A DNA stretch of 64,000 nucleotides, taken from JBBRCE01 sp038205115 (GTDB lineage: Bacteria; Planctomycetota; Planctomycetia; Pirellulales; JBBRCE01). A model generated the notes under the pieces. The model had not been told where the DNA came from, searched no databases, and worked only from the letters and a program-made list of their open reading frames with translations. Below are positions 27,265-35,890 of the stretch, in pieces. The position numbers were made by a program, and so were the translations under genes. The DNA lies in assembly GCA_038205115.1 (NCBI GenBank), contig JBBRCE010000005.1, positions 62,001-126,000 on the forward strand, read 5' to 3'. How positions within the stretch are numbered: position 1 is the first letter of the stretch; each line of letters begins with the position of its first letter.

Positions 27265-28626
27265 TTAAAACAGCTCTTCGATCGGCTTGCCGTTATCGAC
27301 GATCGCCGTCGGACGCCCCGCGTGATTTTGGAAATGCAGCGTGTGGTCCACGCCCAGTGTGCGATAAATCGAAGCGTGCAAATCGCCAGGCGTGCAGGGC
27401 CGATCGGCTGGCCGCTCGCAGATGCGATCCGTGCTGCCAACCACGCGGCCGCCTTTGACACCACCGCCGGCCAACAGGCAGGTCATCGAGTTGCCCCAGT
27501 GGTCGCGCCCCGGCGTTCCGCGATTGCTGCCGTCGTTTAATCGCGGTGCACGGCCAAATTCGCTGGCCACAACCACCAAGGTTTTTTCTAATCGCCCGCG
27601 AGCAGCCAGATCGTTAATCAGCGTTGCCACCGCGGCATCGACTTTCGGAATGCTGGTTTCGTAGCCTTTCTGCAGATCCCAGTGGTGATCCCAGCCGCCA
27701 AATACGGCGGTTACAAACGTGCAACCGGCCTCGGTCAAGCGGCGCGCCAACAGCGCCGATTGGCCCCAAGTGTTGCGGCCGTAAGCATCACGGGTGGCAG
27801 CGTCTTCGCGCGACAGATCAAAAGCTTCGCGTGCTGCCGGTCCAGTCACCATTTGAAAAGCGGCTTGGCCGAAGCGATCCATCGACTTGGCCAAGCCGGA
27901 GTTATCGACATCGCGGCGCAAGGTGTCGAAGCGGTTCAAGAGTTCGCGGCGATGATCGAGTCGATCCACCGACAAGCCCGGCGCGAGTTGCACATTATCG
28001 ACCTTGAATTTTTCACTATTTGGATCGCCACCGGTTTCGAACGGGTTGAACTCAGCGCCCAAATAGTTGCCACCAAAGTAGCCCGGCCGCAAACCGATGC
28101 TCGTTGCCTGCGGCACCGCCACGTACGGCGGCATGCCCGCGTGGCGCGGACCGCAAATCTTGGCAACCACGGCACCAATGCCGGGACTTTTGCCAGCGGT
28201 GTTCGAGCCGTTGGGGCCGAAATAGCTGGTCAGCATCACGTGCCCCGCCGAATAATGGTCGCCGTTGTCGTGATGCAACGACCGCAGCAGACAAAATTTG
28301 TCGGCGGTTTTGGCCAGCCGGGGCATCAATTCGCTGATTTGCACTCCCGCAACGTTTGTCGAGACCGGGCTGAAGATGCTGCGGATTTCGCGCGGCGCGT
28401 TGGGCTTCATGTCGAAACTGTCGAGCTGGCTCGAACCGCCGTCGAGCCAAATCAAAATCACCGAGGAGTCTTTATCGACAGTTCCGGCGTTCATCGCGGC
28501 CTCGCGTGCACGCAGCAAATTGGGCAGCGACAACGAAGAAATCGCGGCCAGACCGACTTGCACAAAGCTGCGTCGATTTAGGCCATCGCAATAGCGACCG
28601 GCGCGTTCCATGTCGATGCGCAACAT
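27265..28626 (-). CDS. DUF1501 family protein with twin-arginine leader
   Basis: The start at 28626 gives MLRIDMERAGRYCDGLNRRS, the usual family beginning. RRSFVQVGLAAISSLSL has the twin-arginine motif, so the 453-residue protein is probably exported folded by the Tat system. The DUF1501 family belongs to the sulfatase/alkaline phosphatase clan: VILIWLDGGSSQLDSFD is the metal-site entry, SLHHDNGDHYSAGHVML and FGGWDHHWDL follow, and VVVASEFGRAPRLNDGSNRGTPGRDHW is near the end. It is common in Planctomycetes, often beside DUF1553/1549 cytochrome-type partners, which are absent here. Substrate unknown. Confidence 0.9.
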   Translation of the reverse strand: MLRIDMERAGRYCDGLNRRSFVQVGLAAISSLSLPNLLRAREAAMNAGTVDKDSSVILIWLDGGSSQLDSFDMKPNAPREIRSIFSPVSTNVAGVQISELMPRLAKTADKFCLLRSLHHDNGDHYSAGHVMLTSYFGPNGSNTAGKSPGIGAVVAKICGPRHAGMPPYVAVPQATSIGLRPGYFGGNYLGAEFNPFETGGDPNSEKFKVDNVQLAPGLSVDRLDHRRELLNRFDTLRRDVDNSGLAKSMDRFGQAAFQMVTGPAAREAFDLSREDAATRDAYGRNTWGQSALLARRLTEAGCTFVTAVFGGWDHHWDLQKGYETSIPKVDAAVATLINDLAARGRLEKTLVVVASEFGRAPRLNDGSNRGTPGRDHWGNSMTCLLAGGGVKGGRVVGSTDRICERPADRPCTPGDLHASIYRTLGVDHTLHFQNHAGRPTAIVDNGKPIEELF

Positions 28627-28968
28627 ATGCAGCTCGATTGGCGAAGGTGGGAGAAAATTAGCAGGCAGCGAGCAACGTCGAGTCGCGGATAACTTCAATT
28701 TAATCCGTGCGCATGGAAATCGCAATCATTTGCAAAAAAACGTGGCGTTTACCAGGCGCAACATAACCGTCGTCGCTCAAACGGCAGGGACGGTTTTTTT
28801 GCGTCAACAGTCGTTGAATTGCGATGCCGAACTATTTCTTGCTCTCGGTTGCGCAAGCGGCATCCGCGCCAACCCGCGGGTTCGAGACGGGGCTCGGTCC
28901 AGGACCGATCGCGCCTGCAGTGCTACGAGTGTGAACTTTGCCAACGTCGATGCAGCCAAACGCGTCGA
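28627..28968. other. Intergenic region between two minus-strand genes
   Basis: 342 bp with no credible gene. It holds a hairpin with a T tract on the plus strand (28765-28800) and, on the minus strand, a weak AAACG/CGTTT stem with a T run near 28735-28755 that could end transcription of the small membrane protein gene before the DUF1501 gene. Confidence 0.4.
28765..28800 (+). terminator. Hairpin with T tract in intergenic region
   Basis: AACCGTC (28765-28771) pairs perfectly with GACGGTT (28789-28795), loop 17 nt, followed by a run of seven T on the plus strand. The shape fits an intrinsic terminator, but neighbouring genes are on the minus strand. It would therefore end an antisense or unknown short transcript. 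Confidence 0.3.
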
Positions 28969-29247
28969 CTAGGAAATGACCACGTCGCGACAATGACTGA
29001 AGTCGCAAACGGCAATCAGCACCATTGTGGTCAGCGTGGTGCCCGAGGCCAGCCAATAGCTAGGGCCAAATTGCCAGGCCGTGATTGTGATCAGCCCAAC
29101 GGCGCACAACAGCATGAAGAACAGCATTTGCGCAGCCACCTGTCGACGTGAGCCGCCAATGAGTCGAGCGACCCAGGCACTCACAAAACCTAACAGATTG
29201 ACGCTTAAAAACGACCAAAAGAACGTGGTGGCTTCCATGGCCAGCAT
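28969..29247 (-). CDS. Small membrane protein of unknown function
   Basis: The start at 29247 has GGGGAGA just upstream. The 92-residue product has three hydrophobic segments: residues about 8-30 (FWSFLSVNLLGFVSAWVA), 37-56 (MLFFMLLCAVGLITITAW) and 62-81. A short cytoplasmic loop with GGSRRQ lies after the first. I do not recognise the family. The signal for expression is the good ribosome binding site and an A/T-rich promoter region upstream with a palindrome at 29493-29510. Confidence 0.55.
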   Translation of the reverse strand: MLAMEATTFFWSFLSVNLLGFVSAWVARLIGGSRRQVAAQMLFFMLLCAVGLITITAWQFGPSYWLASGTTLTTMVLIAVCDFSHCRDVVIS

Positions 29248-29492
29248 TCTTGCTCTCCCCAAATTTGCGTCGCTAGCAGAAATGGTGCTTCCGCACCCGG
29301 CCGAACATCCTTGTTCGAGCACCGCGCCTAAAAGCGAAAGGTGTGCCAACGCCCGTTGGACAACTCCATTTATCCGGCAACGTGACTGTTAATTGTTTCA
29401 GCGATTGATTTTGCGTAAACGCGTTAAATTTTAGATATGTGCAAATTGCTGCTTGCCGATTGCACCTAACAGGTAAACTTTAGCAAATCTTA

Positions 29493-29510
29493 CAATTCTT
29501 GAAAGAATTG
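29493..29510. promoter_or_regulatory. Perfect 8-bp inverted repeat, possible operator
   Basis: CAATTCTT and AAGAATTG are perfect inverted arms separated by GA. It lies in the A/T-rich gap between hemH and the small membrane protein gene (29248-29583). No T tract follows, which argues against a terminator. It could be a binding site controlling the membrane protein gene. Confidence 0.35.
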
Positions 29511-29583
29511 CGGCAGAATTCGGCGGCAAATCGCAGCATGGCAAAAGTGCTAGTAGCGAGCCACGCTGGCGGCGCCGACATCG

Positions 29584-30624
29584 CTACGGCAATTTCGCCG
29601 GCGCTGGTCGCCCTGAGAGACAACAGTCCACAGGGCAGATATCGTGGCTGGCCGGAAACTGCCCAACCGCCGGTCGATCATGACGATCTTCGACACGTTC
29701 AGCGATCAAGTCGCGGACCATGCGGACGAACTGCGGATCGTTGCCAACCGTGGCAGCGCGAATCATGTTCAACCCGAGCTCGCGGCAAAGATCCGCGGCT
29801 TCGGTATCGAGGTCGTACATCACTTCCAAGTGATCGGACAGGAACCCAATGGGTGCAATGATTACGTCCGCCGCGGGCTGCTCGGCGTGAATTTGCCGTA
29901 GATAGTCGCAAACATCCGGCTCCAGCCAAGGTTGCGTTGGCGGACCACTGCGACTCTGATAAACGAGTTTCCAATTGGCGTAGCCCAGTTGACTGCAAAC
30001 CAAACGTCCGGTTTCTAGCAACTGCCGCTCGTAGTTGCAGCCCTGGGCCATTGATTGCGGGATGCTGTGCGCGGTGAAGACAATTCGGGCCGCCGCCCTA
30101 TTTTGGCTAGGCAATTGCTCAATTGCCGATTGCACGCAGCGGGCAATGACTTGCACAAACGCGGGATGATTATAAAACACGCGCACTTTATCCACCTGCG
30201 GCGCGTCGGAGCCAACTTCTCGCTGCGCGAGTTGGATATTCTCACGGTACTGCCGACAACCGGAATACGAACTGTAAGCGGATGTAAAATAAGCAATGGC
30301 TCGTTTCACGCCGTCGGCAGCCATTTGCCGCAGGGTGTCTGGTAGCAGCGGTTGCCAATTCCGATTACCCCAATAAATGGGCAAGTTTGGACCATGCTTG
30401 TTCAGTTCCGCCTGCAACGCGACGATCAACTGTCGATTTTGTTCATTGAGCGGGCTAACGCCGTTGAAATGCTGATAGTGCTCGGCCACCTGCAGCATTC
30501 GCTCACGCGGCACATTCTTGCCACGGAGCACATTCTCAAGAAATGGCATGACTTCGTCCGGTCCCTCGGGACCACCGAAAGACACGATCAGAATCGCATC
30601 GTAAGGCGTGGTTGACGAAGCCAT
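29584..30624 (-). CDS. hemH: Ferrochelatase
   Basis: A 346-residue enzyme inserting Fe(II) into protoporphyrin IX, or into coproporphyrin III in the coproporphyrin-dependent route. Motifs are LIVSFGGPEG at the start, FTAHSIP (catalytic histidine), QSRSGPP and PIGFLSDHLEV (glutamate). C123 (YSGCRQYRENI) and three C-terminal cysteines, C330, C334 and C335, resemble the cysteine set that holds a [2Fe-2S] cluster in actinobacterial ferrochelatases, so a cluster is likely, though the exact spacing differs. No Shine-Dalgarno sequence precedes the ATG; the gene starts 22 bp behind tRNA-Glu. Confidence 0.92.
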   Translation of the reverse strand: MASSTTPYDAILIVSFGGPEGPDEVMPFLENVLRGKNVPRERMLQVAEHYQHFNGVSPLNEQNRQLIVALQAELNKHGPNLPIYWGNRNWQPLLPDTLRQMAADGVKRAIAYFTSAYSSYSGCRQYRENIQLAQREVGSDAPQVDKVRVFYNHPAFVQVIARCVQSAIEQLPSQNRAAARIVFTAHSIPQSMAQGCNYERQLLETGRLVCSQLGYANWKLVYQSRSGPPTQPWLEPDVCDYLRQIHAEQPAADVIIAPIGFLSDHLEVMYDLDTEAADLCRELGLNMIRAATVGNDPQFVRMVRDLIAERVEDRHDRPAVGQFPASHDICPVDCCLSGRPAPAKLP

Positions 30625-30646
30625 ATTTGGCCCAAAGCAGAAAAGA

Positions 30647-30721
30647 TGACCCCGACGGGATTTGAACCCGTGTTATCGGCGTGAAAGGCCGGTGTCCTAG
30701 ACCAGGCTAGACGACGGGGCC
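30647..30721 (-). tRNA. tRNA-Glu (anticodon UUC)
   Basis: The minus strand folds as a tRNA: acceptor GGCCCCG pairs with CGGGGTC (one G-U), discriminator A, no encoded CCA. The anticodon loop is CUUUCAC with UUC at 30683-30685 (complement), and the T arm is ACGGG/CCCGT around TTCGAAT. The anticodon stem has one C-A mismatch at its first pair. It reads GAA/GAG. It lies just before hemH on the same strand and behind csrA, and Glu-tRNA is also the starting substrate of heme synthesis by the C5 route. Confidence 0.95.
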
Positions 30722-30945
30722 GCTAACCAAAGCGGTGTGTATAACGGCTCGCTGGCCGGTTCGTCAAGTGGTGATGCCGCCGACGGCGCGCAAGAATCCG
30801 TCGCCACCAATAAAAAATGCCGCCCAACGCCAACTCGTCTGGTGCAGACGAATCGACCTGGCGGCAACAATAAATCAATCAGCCAACCGGCGCAGTCGTG
30901 TCTTGCCGCTTGGCAAAACTGCGAGAGGCGACCGTTACGCGCCTG

Positions 30946-31167
30946 CTACTCAGCAGCCGTCGCGCCGTCGTTTTCGGTGGACAGCTTTTCGCCCGCAGTC
31001 AGGTCGTTGCGACGAATCGCATCGTAGACTTCGCGACGGTGGACCGGCACTTCCTTGGGCGCTTCGACGCCCAGGCGCACTTTGTCGCCACGAATCTCCA
31101 CGACCACGATCGTAATGTCATTGTTGATGACAATGCTTTCGTTTTTCTTTCGCGAGAGAACAAGCAT
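30946..31167 (-). CDS. csrA: Carbon storage regulator CsrA
   Basis: This 73-residue RNA-binding protein begins MLVLSRKKNESIVIN and contains EIRGDKVRLGVEAPKEVPVHRREVYDAI, the standard CsrA core with the RNA-contact residues L4 and R45-type. The C-terminal tail of about 20 residues is charged and unstructured. CsrA binds GGA sites near ribosome binding sites and often controls flagellin and flagellar genes. No fliW is visible beside it. The upstream gap of 667 bp probably holds its promoter. The tRNA-Glu and hemH genes follow on the same strand, 224 bp downstream. Confidence 0.95.
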   Translation of the reverse strand: MLVLSRKKNESIVINNDITIVVVEIRGDKVRLGVEAPKEVPVHRREVYDAIRRNDLTAGEKLSTENDGATAAE

Positions 31168-31834
31168 GTTCCAAATTCCTTCCGCTTAGAACAGTAGATC
31201 AGCGACTTTTAGCTCACAGCGATCAGCCAGCCTGTAGCGTCTGGCCCAAAATTCGCCCGAGTGCGTGGGCTAATTGCCCCCCTTGACACTCGTTAAAAAG
31301 GCGTTCTACCGTTGATTCCTTCATTTCACTCTACGTGCTGTATTTGCTTAGTCAAGTAAACCCATCTCGCAATAAGTCGCGAAATTGCCACTTGGGAGCC
31401 GGACTTCAAACGTTTAAGCGGCTACACCACTTGACACGCGGTCGCAACCCTCACCAGCGGTCGCTAGCTTGCACTAGTCGCAAGTCCAAATTTTGCAATG
31501 GTTTACAAAACTAATGCACTCTTTGGCGAGTAACGGTTCTCGCGACGCATCGCCCGAAAATGAACAGTCCGGTCGAGGCGTTGCAATTTGGGAAATTATT
31601 GCGAAAAATATCAGGCAGCGCGTCGGACTATTTCTTGAAATTGTGACTGATAGGTTCTTTTATCACCAATTGGCCCAATGTCTGCATAGCTGGGCGCGAA
31701 CGACCGCATAACTGCGATTTCCGACGCTTGCGTTCGCAGGGGGTTGCCTTATAATCCGGCATGTTGTCCGCTTTGCGGGCATTTGCGAAACGATTCAGAC
31801 GAGTTTGTCCCTTGCAGGGAAGGCGGGTGCGGCT
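31168..31834. other. Intergenic region between csrA and nuoI
   Basis: 667 bp between divergent genes. Two TTGACA hexamers (31283-31288 and 31431-31436) lack good -10 partners. A TATAAT at 31750-31755 is the best promoter element (listed). The short frames on both strands show no family features, and I see no structured RNA. Confidence 0.5.
31728..31755 (+). promoter_or_regulatory. Sigma-70-type promoter of nuoI
   Basis: TTGCGT at 31728-31733, then 16 bp, then a perfect TATAAT at 31750-31755. Transcription would start near 31762, leaving a leader of about 73 nt before the nuoI ATG. The -35 matches only 3 of 6 bases. Confidence 0.45.
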
Positions 31835-32362
31835 ATGCGGCAGTGGTTCGCGGACATTTGGGATGCGGTGTCGACCGTGCTCGGTGGTCTTTGGGTCACG
31901 TTGCGTTATTGGTTCAAAACCTACGATCCGAATCGAAAGACGTTTACCGAGCACTTCGAGTATCCCGAGTTGCCAGTGCCGGTTGCCGCCCGCTATCGCG
32001 GGTTTCATCGCTACGACCTGACGACCTGCATTTCGTGCGATCAATGTGCCAAGGCTTGCCCTGTCGATTGCATCTATATCGGTAAAGAACGGGTGACCGA
32101 CGGCAAGGGATTCAAAATCACCGGCTTCACCATCGATTATTCGAAGTGCATGTTTTGTGCTTTGTGCGTGGAACCCTGCCCCGTGGATTGCATCTTCATG
32201 GGCGCGACTCACGACTTAAGTTGTTACAGCCGCGATGGATGCATTGTCGATTTCTCGCGACTGCCGGTCGACATTGCCTGGGGGCGTGCCACCCTGAATC
32301 CCACGGCGGTTGCCGGCAGTAAAGTTATCACCGAGCCGGTTCACGGCGGTCCGAATCAGTAA
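31835..32362 (+). CDS. nuoI: NADH-quinone oxidoreductase subunit I (NuoI), standalone
   Basis: The ATG at 31835 follows an AAGG. The 175-residue protein has an N-terminal amphipathic/membrane-associated region (VSTVLGGLWVTLRYWF) and two [4Fe-4S] ferredoxin motifs, CISCDQCAKACP and CMFCALCVEPCP. It carries electrons between complex I clusters N6a/N6b. The other nuo genes are not in this window, so it sits apart from any complete nuo operon. The DUF2203 gene starts 11 bp after its stop. Confidence 0.9.
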   Translation: MRQWFADIWDAVSTVLGGLWVTLRYWFKTYDPNRKTFTEHFEYPELPVPVAARYRGFHRYDLTTCISCDQCAKACPVDCIYIGKERVTDGKGFKITGFTIDYSKCMFCALCVEPCPVDCIFMGATHDLSCYSRDGCIVDFSRLPVDIAWGRATLNPTAVAGSKVITEPVHGGPNQ

Positions 32363-32373
32363 AGGCGCTGCAT

Positions 32374-32835
32374 TTGAACGCGGATCAAAGTCACGACCGT
32401 AAATTATTCACGGTGGCGCAAGCCAACGCCACATTGCCGCTGGTCAGCGCCATTGCCAAGGATCTTTCAGAGCTAGCGCGAGAGGTGGTCGATCGTCGCG
32501 AGCGTTTATCGCTGTTGATGTCCGACCATCGCGACCAAAACGATCTTTACGGCCAAGAATTGGATCAAATTCGCGACGAGCTCGAAAAAGATGGCAGTCG
32601 CTTGCAAGACTTCGTGCAAGAACTGATCGAACTTGGCACCGAGCCCAAAGATCCCATTCAAGGACTCGTGGATTTTCCCTGCTTGTTGGACGGGAGAGTC
32701 ATCTATCTGTGCTGGCGGCTTGGCGAACCCGAACTGCTTTACTGGCATGAGCTCGATTCCGGTTTCAGTGGGCGCAAACCGCTTAATTCGCACGAAATTG
32801 TGGACGGAAAGCCGGCGGAGCACACGCTCAATTAG
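32374..32835 (+). CDS. DUF2203 protein with TTG start
   Basis: A 153-residue protein of the DUF2203 family: KLFTVAQANATLPLV at the N terminus, then a long helix with VVDRRERLSLL and a C-terminal VDFPCLLDGRVIYLCWRLGEPELLYWHELDSGFSGRKPL. The family has no known function; the long helices suggest a protein partner or a membrane-linked role. The start is TTG at 32374 behind an AAGG; the next ATG would remove the family's conserved N terminus. It is coupled to nuoI. Confidence 0.8.
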   Translation: MNADQSHDRKLFTVAQANATLPLVSAIAKDLSELAREVVDRRERLSLLMSDHRDQNDLYGQELDQIRDELEKDGSRLQDFVQELIELGTEPKDPIQGLVDFPCLLDGRVIYLCWRLGEPELLYWHELDSGFSGRKPLNSHEIVDGKPAEHTLN

Positions 32836-32840
32836 TTCCG

Positions 32841-32866
32841 CGAGCCGCCTCTGCTGGTCGTTTTTT
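32841..32866 (+). terminator. Possible intrinsic terminator after DUF2203
   Basis: CGAGCC pairs with GGTCG (one bulged base) around a nine-base loop and is followed by six T. It starts six bases behind the stop codon, where a nuoI-DUF2203 operon terminator is expected. The stem is short. Confidence 0.4.
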
Positions 32867-32920
32867 GATTTGTGGACTTAACGCCGGGCAACACGACTAC
32901 CCAAAAGTTTGGCGCAGTAG

Positions 32921-32946
32921 CGGCAGCCGTCGCTCCGGAGCTGCCG
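32921..32946. promoter_or_regulatory. Hairpin upstream of the ATP-grasp gene
   Basis: CGGCAGC (32921-32927) and GCTGCCG (32940-32946) are perfect 7-bp inverted arms with a 12-nt loop. The inner part CTCCGGAG is itself palindromic and overlaps the right arm by one base. The hairpin lies 131 bp before the ATP-grasp gene start and has no T tract. Confidence 0.25.
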
Positions 32947-33077
32947 ATTGACGGCGCGTGGTTTGCTTAAAGCGCTCACACCTCGCTAAGTTAGTGATTT
33001 ACGTGAATTGAATGCCCGATACTTACGCAAGGGTGTGGAAAAATTAAGCAAATCGCACGTCAATGTTGGAGTTTGCC

Positions 33078-34583
33078 ATGCCTCCGGTGGTGCAAGAACC
33101 GATGACGGCCGCCCCAGTCTTTTCGACGTACAACACTGACGGTTTCTACGACGAAATCTACGATCAGGCAGGTCAGCCGCGCCCCGAGGCTGCGCTGATG
33201 GCGTCGCGGTTGAACGCGCTTTCGCCCGGCGAGTTGCAGCTTCGGCAACGCACCGCCGATCACGAGTTGTTGAACATGGGCATCACGTTCAACGTTTATG
33301 GCCATGAAGCGGGCACCGAAAAAGTCTGGCCCTTCGATCTGATTCCACGGATCATCAACGAGCCGGAATGGCGTTATATCGAAGACGGTTTGAAGCAGCG
33401 AATCACCGCGCTCAACCTGTTTATTGACGATATCTACAACGAGCAAAAGATCGTTCGCGACGGCGTTTTTCCGGAGTACATGGTCAAGTCGAGTAAAGGT
33501 TTTTTGCCGCAGTGCATCGGGCTTAAACCGCCTCGCAACATTTGGTGCCACATCACCGGCACTGACCTGGTCCGCGATAATGATGGCCAAATTTATGTTT
33601 TGGAAGACAACCTGCGATGTCCTTCGGGCGTTTCCTACGTGCTGGAAAATCGCGAGGTCATGAAGCGGACCTTTCCGCGGCTGTTCGATGGGCAATCGAT
33701 TTTGCCGGTCGAAGGTTATCCCGAACAATTATTGAAGATGCTGCAGTACATTGCGCCCAGCCATTTGCGCGAACCGACCGTGGTGGTGCTGACTCCTGGA
33801 ATTTACAATTCGGCCTATTTCGAGCACTGCTTTCTAGCGCAGCAGATGGGTGTTGAACTCGTTCAAGGCAGTGACTTGGTCGTCATCGACAAAGTGGTTT
33901 TCATGCGTACCACCAGCGGCATGAAGCGCGTGGACGTGATCTATCGCCGCATCGACGACGACTTCATCGACCCGAAAACTTTCCGGCCCGATTCCACGTT
34001 GGGCGTGCCAGGCATCATGGACGCGTACCGCGCCGGAAATGTCGGATTAGTCAATGCACCTGGCACTGGCGTGGCCGACGACAAAGCCGTTTACGCGTTT
34101 GTGCCGCAGATGGTCAAATACTACCTGGGCGAAGACATCAAGTTGCCCAACGTGCCAACCTACTTATGCAGCGACGATCAGCAGCGCCAGCATGTGTTGG
34201 CGAATCTCGACAAATTGGTGATTAAGCCGGCAAATGAGTCGGGCGGTTACGGCATTTTGCTCGGTCCGCGGGCCTCGGCGGATCAATTGGAAAAGTATCG
34301 AGAATTAATCGGCGCCAACCCGCGCAATTACGTTGCCCAACCGATGTTGGCGTTGTCGCGTGTGCCGACCATCGTGGGCGATCATCTCGAAGGCCGTCAT
34401 GTTGATTTGCGGCCCTATATTCTATATGGCGAAGAGATTTACATCCTTCCAGGCGGGTTAACGCGAGTCGCCCTTGTCAAAGGCTCGCTGGTGGTCAACT
34501 CCTCGCAAGGCGGCGGGAGCAAAGATACTTGGGTGCTCAAAAACGGCAACTCACGCAATCATGCTCCACTGGCGTCGGGTTAA
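33078..34583 (+). CDS. Circularly permuted ATP-grasp protein (DUF404/407 family)
   Basis: The ATG at 33078 has GGAG seven bases upstream, so I prefer it to the ATG at 33063. The 501-residue protein belongs to the circularly permuted ATP-grasp type 2 family. Recognisable parts are the N-terminal DEIYDQ...RP.Y region, YVLEDNLRCPSGVSYVLENR (nucleotide/metal site), KPANESGGYGILLG and the C-terminal VDLRPYILYGEE...VALVKGSLVVNSSQGGGSKDTW. These enzymes are predicted amide-bond ligases. It is followed by alpha-E and transglutaminase genes, the known companions. No in vivo product can be named. Confidence 0.87.
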   Translation: MPPVVQEPMTAAPVFSTYNTDGFYDEIYDQAGQPRPEAALMASRLNALSPGELQLRQRTADHELLNMGITFNVYGHEAGTEKVWPFDLIPRIINEPEWRYIEDGLKQRITALNLFIDDIYNEQKIVRDGVFPEYMVKSSKGFLPQCIGLKPPRNIWCHITGTDLVRDNDGQIYVLEDNLRCPSGVSYVLENREVMKRTFPRLFDGQSILPVEGYPEQLLKMLQYIAPSHLREPTVVVLTPGIYNSAYFEHCFLAQQMGVELVQGSDLVVIDKVVFMRTTSGMKRVDVIYRRIDDDFIDPKTFRPDSTLGVPGIMDAYRAGNVGLVNAPGTGVADDKAVYAFVPQMVKYYLGEDIKLPNVPTYLCSDDQQRQHVLANLDKLVIKPANESGGYGILLGPRASADQLEKYRELIGANPRNYVAQPMLALSRVPTIVGDHLEGRHVDLRPYILYGEEIYILPGGLTRVALVKGSLVVNSSQGGGSKDTWVLKNGNSRNHAPLASG

Positions 34584-34592
34584 ACGGATATT

Positions 34593-35648
34593 ATGCTCAG
34601 TCGTGTCGCTGAATCGGTCTACTGGATGAGTCGGTATGTCGAGCGTGCGGAGAATATCGCCCGCCTGATCGACGTCAATCTGACGATGTCGCTCGACTTG
34701 GGGCCAGAAATGGCGCACCAGTGGGCGCCGCTGATTGCCACGACCGGCGATCAAGAAGATTTCAACGCCCGTTACGGGCCGCCGACGCAAGAAAAAGTCT
34801 TGCAATTTCTGGCCTTCGATGACGAGAACCCCAATTCCGTACTGAGTTGCCTGCGGCGGGCACGCGAGAACGCCCGCACCGTTCGTGAGATGGTCAGTTC
34901 GCAGTTATGGGAAGAGCTGAATAAGTTCTACCTGCTGGTTCGCGATGCGAGCACCGATTCGCGCGTGCTGGAATCGCCCTACGATCTGTTCGCGCGGATC
35001 AAGCAGTTCAGTTATCTGATCGAAGGCGTGATGGTTGGCACCATGTCGCACGGCGAAGCCTGGCATTTTGCCCGCATCGGCAAGTTGCTGGAACGCGCCG
35101 ACAAAACGTCTCGCATTCTGGACGTGAAATATTTTCTGCTGCTGCCACACTTGGCGGACGTAGGCACACCGCTCGACACCGTGCAGTGGGGTGCGCTGCT
35201 GAAGTCTGTCAGTGGGCTGGAAATGTATCGCAAAAAACATGGCCGGATCACGCCCCGCAACGTCGCCGAGTTTATGGTCCTTGACCGCGACTTTCCCCGC
35301 ACGATGCACTTTTGCCTGTTACGAGGCGAACAATCGCTACTAGCCATCACCGGAAGTTCGGCCGGAACTTTTCGGACCAAGGCGGAACAAAGATTGGGCC
35401 GACTACGTGCCGAATTAGATTACGCGCACATTGACGAAATCATCTCCGGCGGCCTGCACGAATTCATCGACGAATTCCAAACGCAGCTCAACGCCGTCGG
35501 TGAAGCCGTCTTCGAAACGTTTTTTGCGCTCAAAGCGGTCAGTGAGCAGTCGGGACGTGCGATGGACGGACACTCGGCAACATCGAAAAAATCGGACGTA
35601 TCGCAGCAGTCGCAATCGCAATCGCAGTCGCAAATTGCCTCGGCTTAG
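34593..35648 (+). CDS. Alpha-E domain protein (DUF403)
   Basis: A 351-residue helical protein starting MLSRVAESVYWMSRYVERAE, the diagnostic N terminus of the alpha-E family. Its arginine/glutamate-rich helices are thought to form a scaffold, or a substrate-binding part, for the ATP-grasp partner. The gene is 9 bp behind the ATP-grasp gene. The last 20 residues are a serine/glutamine repeat (SQQSQSQSQSQ) that looks disordered. The protein is cytoplasmic; no enzyme motif is visible. Confidence 0.87.
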   Translation: MLSRVAESVYWMSRYVERAENIARLIDVNLTMSLDLGPEMAHQWAPLIATTGDQEDFNARYGPPTQEKVLQFLAFDDENPNSVLSCLRRARENARTVREMVSSQLWEELNKFYLLVRDASTDSRVLESPYDLFARIKQFSYLIEGVMVGTMSHGEAWHFARIGKLLERADKTSRILDVKYFLLLPHLADVGTPLDTVQWGALLKSVSGLEMYRKKHGRITPRNVAEFMVLDRDFPRTMHFCLLRGEQSLLAITGSSAGTFRTKAEQRLGRLRAELDYAHIDEIISGGLHEFIDEFQTQLNAVGEAVFETFFALKAVSEQSGRAMDGHSATSKKSDVSQQSQSQSQSQIASA

Positions 35649-35890
35649 TCTGCGCCCGCTTGCAAACTGGCGACGTCCCAATCACGATGCCCCGGTGGCG
35701 ACGCACAACCGCTGCAGAGGTGAGGTCGAAATGGTCTGCGGCGGTTCTCAGGGACCGAGCGAGATCTTGCCTTTTGCCGCGACCGGCAAAAGGGGCATGA
35801 TGCCTGCATGTTTTTCGGTTTCACGACACTTTGGCAAGAGCAAGGCGCGCCAGGCGGCCGCTGCGAACTCGCCTTTCGGATTTCTGATTT

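Noticed and set aside
27682..28581. A 299-codon plus-strand frame opposite the DUF1501 gene
   Set aside because: It lies wholly within the antisense of a well-matched DUF1501 gene and shows no family motifs. Long antisense frames are common in this GC-rich sequence.
31283..31436. Two TTGACA hexamers as promoters in the csrA-nuoI gap
   Set aside because: Neither has a -10 element better than 3 of 6 at a 16-18 bp spacing.
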